Source of the DNA: Dyadobacter chenhuakuii | Lineage (GTDB): Bacteria; Bacteroidota; Bacteroidia; Cytophagales; Spirosomataceae | DNA: 64,000 nucleotides | NCBI RefSeq assembly: GCF_023821985.2 | Contig: NZ_CP098805.1 | Location: 4,030,001-4,094,000, forward strand | Direction of reading: 5' to 3' | Shown here: positions 38,592 through 47,147 of the stretch, piece after piece | Position numbering within the stretch: the stretch's first letter is position 1 | Layout of the letters: each line of letters starts with the position of its first letter | Notes under the pieces: model-generated | Seen by the model: the letters and a program-made list of their open reading frames with translations, nothing else | Database searches by the model: none | Told to the model about the DNA's origin: nothing | Program-made: the position numbers and the translations under genes

Positions 38592-39479
38592 TCAGTTGGC
38601 TACCTTCTTGTTCTTCTTGTCAAAACTGAATGTGCGGGAAATGTTAAACCCGTAGTGAATGTCACCCTTGCCCCAGGTGCCGGTCGTTTCCCCGATAAAC
38701 TGCTTCTCGATCATACCCAGCGAATTGGTAAAATGCAATTGAAAAACGTGCCCGCCGGTCTCAATGTCAACCCCGAACGACATGGAATCATAATAGGGAG
38801 CAGTAACGGTGTTTTTCTCCCGTGCTGTGTAAAAATACTCCCCGTTCAATGATACACGTTTGGATAGCTTGAACCGTCCCCCGACGCCAAGCGCCAGCAG
38901 CACTTTTTCATCACCAAAAACCTCGGGCTTGTTGCGGTGCAGGAATGTAGGCGAAAGCTGCAGGGAAAGCCTTTCTCCAAATTTACGCGCTATAAGCACC
39001 TGGGCTGAATAATATAGTTTGTCCTGAAATTCAAGTTCCTTGTTAACCGTAGCAACTCCGGTTCCACCGAAAAGCGTTACAGAAACGGGAATATTGCGGG
39101 CACCATCGCTTTGTTTCAGCACTTTTAGTTTACCAAAAAAATCATACACTTTCTGCGAAGTGCTCCTCCCTACGCCGATCATGAAATCGTCCGTCACACC
39201 GTATTCAAAACCCATCCGCATCGTCGCCTGGTCCAGTCCGAAAAACTGGTAAGCGCCCGAATTGAGCCGCCCGAAACGGTGCGAGATACGAAAGTCCAGA
39301 TGCTTCTTTTTCATCGTTTCAATGGAATGTCCATTGACGACGCGCGTGGATTTGAATGTGGCAGAAACGGGCACGGTAACCATGCTATCCTGCTTGGATA
39401 GTTCACTGAGCAGGTCATCCTGGGCATAGAGAACCGTTGTTGAACAGGTCAACATCATCATTAGGCGGAGTAATTTCAT
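38592..39479 (-). CDS. DUF5777-family outer-membrane beta-barrel protein
   Basis: A 295-residue protein with signal peptide (ending TTVLYAQ) and a repeated amphipathic strand pattern: HLDFRISHRFGRLNSGAYQF, GLDQATMRMGFEYGV, then VDIETGGHVFQLHFTNSLGM. This is the DUF5777 barrel family, which in Bacteroidota often stands beside YceI and Rieske-type proteins. Role unknown; it might move electrons, quinols or lipids at the outer membrane with its neighbours. 13 bp separate it from the genes on both sides. Confidence 0.85.
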   Translation of the reverse strand: MKLLRLMMMLTCSTTVLYAQDDLLSELSKQDSMVTVPVSATFKSTRVVNGHSIETMKKKHLDFRISHRFGRLNSGAYQFFGLDQATMRMGFEYGVTDDFMIGVGRSTSQKVYDFFGKLKVLKQSDGARNIPVSVTLFGGTGVATVNKELEFQDKLYYSAQVLIARKFGERLSLQLSPTFLHRNKPEVFGDEKVLLALGVGGRFKLSKRVSLNGEYFYTAREKNTVTAPYYDSMSFGVDIETGGHVFQLHFTNSLGMIEKQFIGETTGTWGKGDIHYGFNISRTFSFDKKNKKVAN

Positions 39480-39492
39480 TGTTTTGGGGCAG

Positions 39493-39999
39493 TTAGGCTG
39501 TAACTGTTAATGTGTTTCCGTCAGAGGAAAGAGAAGTTTTGTAAGCTTGCAACGGAGTTGTGGCCGGGCCTTGTTCCACTGCACCTGTAAGCGAGAATTC
39601 TGATAGGTGCGTAGGACATCTGATGTCGTTCTGCTCTTTTCGGTAGCCTACTGTGCTTCCCTCATGCGTGCAGATCCTGGACAAGGCTACATACTGATTC
39701 GCAGTGGTAAAGGCAACCAGGACATCACCAAAAACCTTTCCTGTTCCTGCCGTTTTCAGGTCTTTTGCATTACTATGGGTAAGATCCACTGTAAAGTTGA
39801 TCGCATTGCCGGTTGTGGTTCCGGTTACGCCATTTACCGAGCCGCCGCCGCCTGGATTTGGTTCCGGCTCATCATCGCTGGATCCGCAGGCCGTCATGGT
39901 TGTTCCTATGCAATAAAATGCCATGAGTGTAGAAGTGCTTAGTCCGAGACTTCTCAGGAATTCACCTCTTTTCATTTTGTCTGCTTTAACATTTTCCAT
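39493..39999 (-). CDS. Rieske [2Fe-2S] lipoprotein
   Basis: A 168-residue protein with the four Rieske ligands: Cys110-Thr-His112 and Cys128-Pro-Thr-His131. The two extra cysteines that form the disulfide in respiratory Rieske proteins are absent (CTHEGS, CPTHLS), so the fold is of the ferredoxin/dioxygenase-like type with probably lower potential. The N-terminus has a Tat-like KRGEFLRS motif followed by lipobox TAC (Cys38) and a Gly/Pro linker, so it is a folded exported lipoprotein. An in-frame ATG at 39975 (MKRGEFL) may be the real start. Third gene of the sigma-led run. Confidence 0.9.
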   Translation of the reverse strand: MENVKADKMKRGEFLRSLGLSTSTLMAFYCIGTTMTACGSSDDEPEPNPGGGGSVNGVTGTTTGNAINFTVDLTHSNAKDLKTAGTGKVFGDVLVAFTTANQYVALSRICTHEGSTVGYRKEQNDIRCPTHLSEFSLTGAVEQGPATTPLQAYKTSLSSDGNTLTVTA

Positions 40000-40040
40000 A
40001 GTGAAGAATTAAATTAGTAGATACAATTTGGGTATGCGGG

Positions 40041-41444
40041 TTATTTGAAAGCGGGTGTATAGCGCAGTGATATCCACATTCCCACTGTCGTGAGATTTAC
40101 TTTTCCGTAACCTACCCCTTTTACCGGGATTCGGATGTAGGGCTCTGCTACAAGAGAAAATTTGTTTGTGATCGTGCGTTCGTAGCCTACGGATGCATTG
40201 ATATGACTCAGTAAGAACCATCCTGTTTTTCCATCCCAACCTTCTTTTTGCTTAGGGACATATTTGGCATAATGGTACTTGTACTGCTCTTTTTGAGCAT
40301 AATAAGATGAAACGCCAGTTCCTATGAACAACTTCGACTGTGCTTTATGGATGAAATTATAACGGAGCCCGAGCGGAACTTCAATCATAGTACATTCTCC
40401 ATCAACTCCATATGGCGTATTATAATAAGTCACATAATCTTTCAGCTCATAGTCCTTCGCGTAAGCGTAATAATCTTTTCGGCTCCATATCACTCCGCTC
40501 TGCAGATAAAGCCTTGACGATAAGCCGTATTCAATTAAAAGAGAAAAAGCGGTCCCTGGTTTTGTATAATTTTTAAAACCAACCGTTGTCAAATCCGGTG
40601 AATAACCAAGCCGAACGGCCCATTTGGCATAATCTTCCACCACTTTTTCAGTTTCTGCCGGTTCAACAACATTTTCCGGTGCATCGAATGTTACAGCCGG
40701 GATTTCCGGCTGATTTTCCCAGTTCAATGTCCTGCTCGCTAACCTCGTGACGGAAATCAATGTTCTTGCTTGCTCCTCCGATATAGGTTGCTCCTTAACT
40801 TGTTCATTTGGAGCATTGTTCGTTACAATTCGCTCCGGTAATCCGTCGTTGGCAATGCCGTTAACGGAAAAAGCCCCGTCGCCTCCCTCCTGCTTTGAGC
40901 GGTTAGGCTCTAAGTACACTCCGCCTGTCTTAGACTGGCTCCGGGGCAATTTTTTGCTGCGTTGGTAATCGGTAATATTCAAATTTGCGACAGAGGAAGA
41001 TTTCGCAATGTCTGCTTCCTTATTACGTAAAGGTTTGGTTGACAAAATGGCCCTTTCCGGCAGCTTTTCGGGCGATTCCGGATTCTTTTCACCAGTCCGT
41101 ACTTCGTTTTTGTTTAAATCAGTTTTATCAAAATTGCTTGTTGTTACATCGTCACTTGCCTTAATATCAGCCACAATTTCGCTTTTCGACTGGCCGTCCG
41201 TAATGGGCAGGGTCGCTGATTCCTGCGTTTTGTTCGTGAAATACAGTGCGAAGCCGATCGGGATCAGCAGCGCAAGTAAGCCCAAAGGCCACCATTTCCT
41301 CAACCAGCCGCCGGGAACTTTGCCGTCGTTGGCATCCAGCCGTCTTCTTAACCTATTCCAATCCTCCGGATCAAATTGTGGATCAAGCTCTTCTGATGAC
41401 TTTCTGAAGAGCTTATCCAGTTCGTCATCTGGTAACTCTGTCAT
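40041..41444 (-). CDS. Predicted dual-membrane-spanning anti-sigma factor with C-terminal outer-membrane barrel
   Basis: A 467-residue protein of three parts: a cytosolic head of about 50 residues (LPDDELDKLFRKSSEEL and FDPEDWNRLRRRLD), one TM helix (about 54-70, WWPLGLLALLIPIGFALYF), a polar low-complexity linker of some 200 residues and, from about 275, a beta-barrel (WAVRLGYSPDLTTVGF, then LLIEYGLSSRLYLQSGVIW, then FSLVAEPYIRIPV) of PorT-like type. With the head inside and the barrel in the outer membrane, the chain must cross the periplasm. This is the layout of the dual-membrane-spanning anti-sigma (Dma) proteins known from Bacteroides. Start ATG 41444 overlaps the sigma gene by 20 bp, so the two are coupled. 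Confidence 0.8.
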   Translation of the reverse strand: MTELPDDELDKLFRKSSEELDPQFDPEDWNRLRRRLDANDGKVPGGWLRKWWPLGLLALLIPIGFALYFTNKTQESATLPITDGQSKSEIVADIKASDDVTTSNFDKTDLNKNEVRTGEKNPESPEKLPERAILSTKPLRNKEADIAKSSSVANLNITDYQRSKKLPRSQSKTGGVYLEPNRSKQEGGDGAFSVNGIANDGLPERIVTNNAPNEQVKEQPISEEQARTLISVTRLASRTLNWENQPEIPAVTFDAPENVVEPAETEKVVEDYAKWAVRLGYSPDLTTVGFKNYTKPGTAFSLLIEYGLSSRLYLQSGVIWSRKDYYAYAKDYELKDYVTYYNTPYGVDGECTMIEVPLGLRYNFIHKAQSKLFIGTGVSSYYAQKEQYKYHYAKYVPKQKEGWDGKTGWFLLSHINASVGYERTITNKFSLVAEPYIRIPVKGVGYGKVNLTTVGMWISLRYTPAFK

Positions 41445-41994
41445 AATCGCCAATATTTATCTTTGATAACATTTCTCTCAATTTTTCTCTTGCACGCGAC
41501 AAATTTGACTTCGACGCCCCTACTGAAATATTCAGCTGGTCTGCAATCTCTTCGTGTGTATAGCCGTCTATAACTGATAAACTAAATACAAGTCTGTAAG
41601 AAGGGGTCAGTTTCTGGATCAGCTCCATCAATTCTTCGTGCGCAAGTTTGCTGATGACCGTTTCATCAATGGCCACATTGTCCGCAACTTCCACATCATC
41701 AAAAACATCCCGGCGTATTTCCTGTCTGTAATGATCGAGGGCTGTATTAATCATAATTCTGCTCAACCAGGTTTTAAATGAACGGCTGGAATCGAATGTA
41801 TCCAGCTTGGTAAAAACCTTAAAAAATCCATCGTTGAGTATCTCTTTCGCTTCTTCCCTGCTGCGTGTATAGCGCAAACAAATGCTCATAGCATAGCCGT
41901 AAAACTGTTTATACAACAGCTCCTGACTGCGGCGGTTTTTCTTTAAACAGCCGTCGAGTAGTTCAAGAAGAACTGCGGAGGTATACTCGGGCAT
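41425..41994 (-). CDS. ECF RNA polymerase sigma factor
   Basis: A 189-residue sigma-70 family ECF factor with region 2 (LLYKQFYGYAMSICLRYTRS, then EILNDGFFKVFTKLD) and region 4 with its helix-turn-helix (YTHEEIADQLNISVGASKSN). It is probably held by the overlapping downstream anti-sigma protein. A promoter of ECF type lies 20 bp upstream, suggesting it drives its own operon: sigma, anti-sigma, Rieske, DUF5777, YceI. Confidence 0.93.
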   Translation of the reverse strand: MPEYTSAVLLELLDGCLKKNRRSQELLYKQFYGYAMSICLRYTRSREEAKEILNDGFFKVFTKLDTFDSSRSFKTWLSRIMINTALDHYRQEIRRDVFDDVEVADNVAIDETVISKLAHEELMELIQKLTPSYRLVFSLSVIDGYTHEEIADQLNISVGASKSNLSRAREKLREMLSKINIGDYDRVTR

Positions 41995-42014
41995 GCTATT
42001 TGCTCTTTTAACAC

Positions 42015-42043
42015 TAGTACGGCAAACCGAAAGTCAGGGTTGC
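42015..42043 (-). promoter_or_regulatory. Candidate ECF-type promoter, autoregulatory
   Basis: On the minus strand: GCAACC (42043-42038), a 16-bp spacer, then CGTACTA (42021-42015). The AAC-containing -35 and CGT-led -10 with 16-17 bp between them are the general form of ECF promoters, and no TAnnTTTG box is present. The sigma gene starts 20 bp further on. Confidence 0.55.
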
Positions 42044-42223
42044 GTACAAGTTTGCAATTTTTTGGTGATTTTTTATAACCATTTGAGAATGTTACTATTA
42101 AGTCACCGTTTGACAAGAATTTTTGCCTTATCAAATGTGAGAACTGTGGATTTTTCTCCAAATTTGGCAGCATAGTATTATTACTCAACGTTAAATTTTT
42201 CCTGCCCGGTCAGGAGCCATTGA

Positions 42224-43306
42224 ATGACTGAAAAACGTCCTCATCTTAACATTATCGATTCCCGCTTTCTTGAACTGGACGCATTACGCGGTCTGGCGGC
42301 AGTGCTGGTTGTCCTTTTTCATTTCACGATCAATTCCAACAGCTTATTGCTGGGATGGGAATTCCGATATGGCGTCACGGGCGTTGATATATTTTTCATT
42401 ATCAGCGGATTTGTCATTTTCCTTACCATTTCAAGAGTAAAAAAATGGCCTGATTTCGTCGTTTCCAGGTTCGCGAGGCTATATCCCGCATTCTGGTGTT
42501 GCCTTTTGATAACAACAATGGCCATGATGCTTATTGAACCAGAGGCAGTTTCCCTTCAAAAGCTTCTGGCAAATACGACGATGATGCCGATCTTTTTTAA
42601 CCAGGAGAATATGGACCAGTCTTACTGGACATTATTGGTTGAGCTTATATTCTATTTCTGGATCCTGGTGTTACTGGTTACCGGAAATATCAAAAACATT
42701 GTGAGTGCGGGCTTTATTTTTACCGTTTTCATTATCCTTTTCCATGCTTTTTCGCCGCTATATACAGGTTTTCATGAGTTTGCAACCCGGAAGATCGAAC
42801 TGCTCAACCACTTCCCGCTTTTCTTTTCCGGCATTCTTTTTTACCTCATCAGAAATGGAAACCATGTCAAGAAAAACTCACTGTTAATTGGGTTTTGTCT
42901 CTTCGCCGCGTGTTATCTGCATAATCAGGGCGGCCGTTCACAGTATCATGTGACTCCTTATGAACATTATGCGATCCTGACTTTTTTCCACATTGTTTTT
43001 GCGCTGGCGATATTTGGCAAGCTGAAATTTCTAAACACAGCGCCCCTTCTCTTTTTGGGTAAAATCTCCTATTGCCTGTATCTGATCCATCAGTATGTGG
43101 GTTTGCGTTTGCTGGCAATGCTTACCGATGTCTGGCAGGTGAACATTTACCCGGCCCTGCTCATGACCATGGCCGTGGTTACCTTAGCCGCCTGGCTGAT
43201 CAACAAATTTGTTGAAATTCCGGCCAATCATTTAATACGTAACTGGTACAAAAACCGGAATCAGAAAGGTTCACATGCCCGCTCCCGGGAAATTGCCATA
43301 CAATAG
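42224..43306 (+). CDS. Acyltransferase 3 family membrane protein (OafA/YrhL type)
   Basis: A 360-residue protein with about 10 TM helices and the acyltransferase-3 start LDALRGLAAVLVVLFHF followed by GVDIFFIISGFVIFLTI, with conserved Arg-x10-His geometry. Members acetylate or succinylate extracellular glycans or lipids. It has a good ribosome site (CAGGAG) before ATG 42224. Stands alone, divergent from the sigma operon. Confidence 0.92.
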   Translation: MTEKRPHLNIIDSRFLELDALRGLAAVLVVLFHFTINSNSLLLGWEFRYGVTGVDIFFIISGFVIFLTISRVKKWPDFVVSRFARLYPAFWCCLLITTMAMMLIEPEAVSLQKLLANTTMMPIFFNQENMDQSYWTLLVELIFYFWILVLLVTGNIKNIVSAGFIFTVFIILFHAFSPLYTGFHEFATRKIELLNHFPLFFSGILFYLIRNGNHVKKNSLLIGFCLFAACYLHNQGGRSQYHVTPYEHYAILTFFHIVFALAIFGKLKFLNTAPLLFLGKISYCLYLIHQYVGLRLLAMLTDVWQVNIYPALLMTMAVVTLAAWLINKFVEIPANHLIRNWYKNRNQKGSHARSREIAIQ

Positions 43307-43399
43307 TTTCCCGTTCTTACTTACTTTTGCAGCCTAACCACGCATATTTGAATATTATTTTCAAATCATGTGTTATCATGTGCACTATACTGATTTTTA

Positions 43400-45211
43400 A
43401 TGGCCAAAAGTGAACCCACTCCTGAACAACCATCGCCATTCGCGGTGCGAAAAATAAGCTGGCAAGGGCTTAAAACGACGCTTGACCTGCTCAGATATTT
43501 GAGGCCGTACAGGCTCACATTCTTTATCGGGCTCATTTTTCTTGTGCTATCCACCGCCACTTCACTGGCTTTCCCGAAGCTGGTAGGAAGCATTATTGAA
43601 GTGATTGAGGGCAAATCGCCCTACACCATTAACCAGATCACGCTTTTCCTGTTCTTTATACTAATATGCCAGGCGGTTTTTTCATTCTTCCGGGTGTATT
43701 TGTTTACAAAAGTGAGCGAACTGGCCATGACCAATATCCGGTCGGATGTTTTTACCAAAATCATCACATTACCCATCGCTTTTCTCGAACAGCGTCGCGT
43801 TGGCGAGCTTACGAGCCGCATTACTTCCGACGTTTCGCAGTTACAGGGTTTACTTTCCTTCACGTTAGCAGAGATTTTCAGACAAGTCGCCACGTTAATC
43901 GTGGGTGTTTCCATCCTTTTTTATACTTCCTGGAAACTCACGCTTTTTATGCTGGCAACATTTCCGGTTTTGGTTATCGCTTCGGTGTTTTTCGGCAGGC
44001 ATCAGCGCCGGCTTGCGAGGAAAGTGCAGGACGAGCTTGCGGCGGCCAATGTGGTTGTAGAGGAAACGTTGCAGTCTGTGAATGTGGTCAAAGCATTTAC
44101 TAATGAACCGCTAGAAGTAAACCGTTACCAGATGATTTTGAAGCGGGTGGTGGACTTATCGCTTTACGCGGCAGCATTCCGGGGTGGATTTGTTTCGTTT
44201 ATTATTTTCGCCCTTTTTGGTGGCATTGTCGGGGTGATCTGGTATGGCGCGGGACTGGTGCAGGCAGGTGAGTTTGGCCTTTCGGATTTGTTTACATTCA
44301 TTCTTTATACCACATTCATAGGCGCTTCCATCAGTGGAATGGGCGATTTGTATGCGCAGATAAACCGGGTTATCGGCGCTTCCGAAAGGATATTTGAAAT
44401 ATTGGAAGAAGAACCCGAGCTGGATCTGGAAAATGCAAAAAATGCGCTTGCCAGCCCTATTGAAGGCCACATTGCATATCAGGATGTTCATTTCTCTTAT
44501 CCTTCACGGGCGGATCTGCCGGTTTTGAAAGGCATTTCATTTGAGATAAAAGCAGGAGAGAAAATTGCTCTGGTCGGTTACAGCGGCGCTGGAAAGTCAA
44601 CGATCGTGCAGTTGCTCATGCGATTCTACGATCACCAGACGGGCAACATTTTCATTGATGGCCAGCCTGTTGAATCTTATGGCCTTACCGAACTGCGCAA
44701 GAACATTGCCATCGTGCCGCAGGAGGTAATGCTGTTTGGCGGAACAATTTATGAGAACATCGCCTACGGAAAACCCAATGCAACCCGGGAAGAAATATAC
44801 GATGCTGCCCGACGCGCACACGCCAGGGAGTTCATCGATACATTTCCTGAAAAATTTGACACAGTCGTTGGCGAACGCGGTATCAAGCTATCCGGCGGTC
44901 AGCGCCAGCGCATCGCTATTGCCCGCGCGATTTTGAAAGATCCTAAAATTCTGATCCTCGACGAAGCAACAAGTTCGCTTGACGCGGAATCGGAAAAGCT
45001 GGTGCAGATTGCATTGGATGAATTGATGAAAAACCGCACTACGATCGTTATAGCGCACCGTTTGGCGACTATCAGGAAGGTGGATATGATTTACGTTATC
45101 AGGGAAGGCCGCATTGCGGAATCGGGAACGCACCAGCAATTAACACTTATGGACAATGGTTTGTACGCAAATCTGATCAAATTGCAATTTGAAACCGCAG
45201 ATAGCAATTGA
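43400..45211 (+). CDS. ABC exporter, fused permease-ATPase (MsbA/MdlB-like)
   Basis: A 603-residue half-transporter with six TM helices (about 30-330) and one ATPase domain: Walker A GYSGAGKST, Q-loop PQEVMLFGG, signature LSGGQRQR, Walker B ILILDEATSSLD. It works as a homodimer exporting a lipid or drug. Its TGA stop shares one base with the ATG of the MutS-like gene, so both are translated together. Confidence 0.94.
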   Translation: MAKSEPTPEQPSPFAVRKISWQGLKTTLDLLRYLRPYRLTFFIGLIFLVLSTATSLAFPKLVGSIIEVIEGKSPYTINQITLFLFFILICQAVFSFFRVYLFTKVSELAMTNIRSDVFTKIITLPIAFLEQRRVGELTSRITSDVSQLQGLLSFTLAEIFRQVATLIVGVSILFYTSWKLTLFMLATFPVLVIASVFFGRHQRRLARKVQDELAAANVVVEETLQSVNVVKAFTNEPLEVNRYQMILKRVVDLSLYAAAFRGGFVSFIIFALFGGIVGVIWYGAGLVQAGEFGLSDLFTFILYTTFIGASISGMGDLYAQINRVIGASERIFEILEEEPELDLENAKNALASPIEGHIAYQDVHFSYPSRADLPVLKGISFEIKAGEKIALVGYSGAGKSTIVQLLMRFYDHQTGNIFIDGQPVESYGLTELRKNIAIVPQEVMLFGGTIYENIAYGKPNATREEIYDAARRAHAREFIDTFPEKFDTVVGERGIKLSGGQRQRIAIARAILKDPKILILDEATSSLDAESEKLVQIALDELMKNRTTIVIAHRLATIRKVDMIYVIREGRIAESGTHQQLTLMDNGLYANLIKLQFETADSN

Positions 45212-47019
45212 TGGAAACAAGCAGCACAACCCAGAAATCCTCCAAAGCATTTTTTGAAACAGAAAAAAACAAAGCAGCTATTGCCGAGGCAGCCGCATTG
45301 CAGAACTTTAATCAGCTAGCCATTGCCAGGTTACTCGTGTTTTTTGCCATGATCTTCTTCCTATGGCTGTGGAGTAACCAAAATCAGCCTGTCTGGGGAT
45401 TAGTAGCATTCGGATTGCTCGTGATTTTCTTGATTTCGATGCGCCGCCAGCAAGCTGCGCGGAGATTACGCGATTTTCAGCGCAACCTCGTTACGATCAA
45501 CACCGACGAGCTTAACCGGCTTTCATTCCGTTTCAGCAGAGCAGATTCCGGCGTGCAGTTTCAGGAAAAAGAACATGCATTTGGAAGTGATCTGGACATT
45601 TTTGGAGAATATTCATTGTATAAGCTCCTTAACAGGACGCGGACCGCGGAAGGCAGCCAGCGTTTCGCAAACTGGCTCAAAAACCATGCGGATGTCAAGG
45701 AGATCAGGCTTCGGCAGGAAGCTGCGGCGGAATTCAGCAACCATCCCGAAATGATCCAGGTGCTGGAAGCAACTGCCTTACTGCATGAACATGCCGCACA
45801 GCAACTCGGCGATTTCAGAAAATGGTCGACGGAATTTATGGACAAAGACATGGCACGCCTGCTGAATTTCCGCTGGTTCAGTGTCATTACCGTGATTGTT
45901 GCCGTTCTGTTTTTATTTTCGATCCTGCCTGCGTGGCCATTATTGTTATGCATTGCCGTGAATGCCGTATTAATTGCGCGGTTCAAAGCATATGTTGATG
46001 CTGTCACAAATCGCACCACTGAGCTGGGGAAAACACTGGTTTCTTATGGAGAAATCCTCGAAGTCGCCCAATCGTTTCCCTACCAGGCACAGTGGTGGCT
46101 TACCCGCAAAGACCGCATTGCAGGTTCAGGGCAATCATTGAAACAAGTCGGAGCACTCTTCGAAAAACTGGATTACCGCAACAATATATTTTTCTCACTA
46201 TTTGTGGGGATTCCAACGCTTTGGGACCTCTTTTGCATTGCAGGACTTGAAAATTGGAAACGGGACAATCACGACAAATTAGCCGACTGGCTGGAAGTCC
46301 TGGCCGACGCCGAAGCAATGAACAGTTTGGCTGGTCACGCATTTGCCAATCCCACGTACATTACTCCCGAAATTGTCGAATCTCCTGAATTCCAGATTGA
46401 TACCAAGGAAATGGGCCATCCGCTCATTCCGCTGGAACGCCGGATCAGCAATGATTTTAGTGTATCGGGAACAGGGCATACGATCCTGGTAACAGGCTCG
46501 AATATGTCGGGCAAAAGTACGTTTCTCCGTACGATCGGGTTAAATTTCGTATTGGCTCAAATGGGCGCAGTAGTAAGTGCAAAAACATTCAAATGCGCAC
46601 CTGTACGCGTTTTCAGCAGCATGCGCACGCAAGATTCACTCGAAGAAAGCACTTCATCTTTTTATGCTGAACTAAAAAGGCTGAAAAAGCTGCTGGAACT
46701 GTCCGACCAGAACAATGTTGCCCCGGTATTTTATTTACTGGACGAAATCCTGAAAGGCACCAACTCTTCCGACCGCCACCGCGGAGCCGAAGCGTTGATC
46801 AGACAGTTGCATATGAAAAAAGCTTCCGGGCTGGTTTCGACCCACGATCTTGAACTTGGGGAATGGGGCGCTACGGAAAGTTACGTTCACAATTTCCATT
46901 TCAGGTCCGATGTCGAAAACGGTGAATTACTATTCGACTACAAGCTGCACGATGGAATTTGTAAGAGCTTCAATGCTTCGGAATTGATGCGAATGATGGG
47001 TATTCAGATAGAAAAATAA
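45211..47019 (+). CDS. Membrane-anchored MutS-family ATPase
   Basis: A 602-residue protein with the MutS-type ATPase domain at the C-terminus: Walker A TGSNMSGKST (about 428-437), FSSMRTQDSLEEST, Walker B FYLLDEILKGTN and the STHDLELG switch. It lacks the MutS mismatch-recognition domain and instead has four hydrophobic segments (about 34-76 in two, and about 226-257 in two), so it should sit in the inner membrane. Not a mismatch-repair MutS; role unknown. The coupled ABC exporter gene may point to a shared envelope or transport task. Start ATG 45211 is chosen over a TTG three bases earlier. Confidence 0.88.
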   Translation: METSSTTQKSSKAFFETEKNKAAIAEAAALQNFNQLAIARLLVFFAMIFFLWLWSNQNQPVWGLVAFGLLVIFLISMRRQQAARRLRDFQRNLVTINTDELNRLSFRFSRADSGVQFQEKEHAFGSDLDIFGEYSLYKLLNRTRTAEGSQRFANWLKNHADVKEIRLRQEAAAEFSNHPEMIQVLEATALLHEHAAQQLGDFRKWSTEFMDKDMARLLNFRWFSVITVIVAVLFLFSILPAWPLLLCIAVNAVLIARFKAYVDAVTNRTTELGKTLVSYGEILEVAQSFPYQAQWWLTRKDRIAGSGQSLKQVGALFEKLDYRNNIFFSLFVGIPTLWDLFCIAGLENWKRDNHDKLADWLEVLADAEAMNSLAGHAFANPTYITPEIVESPEFQIDTKEMGHPLIPLERRISNDFSVSGTGHTILVTGSNMSGKSTFLRTIGLNFVLAQMGAVVSAKTFKCAPVRVFSSMRTQDSLEESTSSFYAELKRLKKLLELSDQNNVAPVFYLLDEILKGTNSSDRHRGAEALIRQLHMKKASGLVSTHDLELGEWGATESYVHNFHFRSDVENGELLFDYKLHDGICKSFNASELMRMMGIQIEK

Positions 47020-47021
47020 TG

Positions 47022-47056
47022 TTGTGCCCGGATTTGCGTAACTTTACAGGGCACAA
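47022..47056. repeat. Inverted repeat around a -7-like box
   Basis: TTGTGCCC (47022-47029) and GGGCACAA (47049-47056) face each other across 19 bases that contain TAACTTTA, close to the -7 consensus. It may be an operator or RNA hairpin in the rseP leader, or a weak terminator of the preceding gene. Confidence 0.35.
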
Positions 47057-47147
47057 TTACGTTTCTTAATTCTGAGCGTGGATTGAGGATTTTAAGCATT
47101 AGATTTAGTACATTAATTAATAACAAATAACGATTACCGAAACCTGA

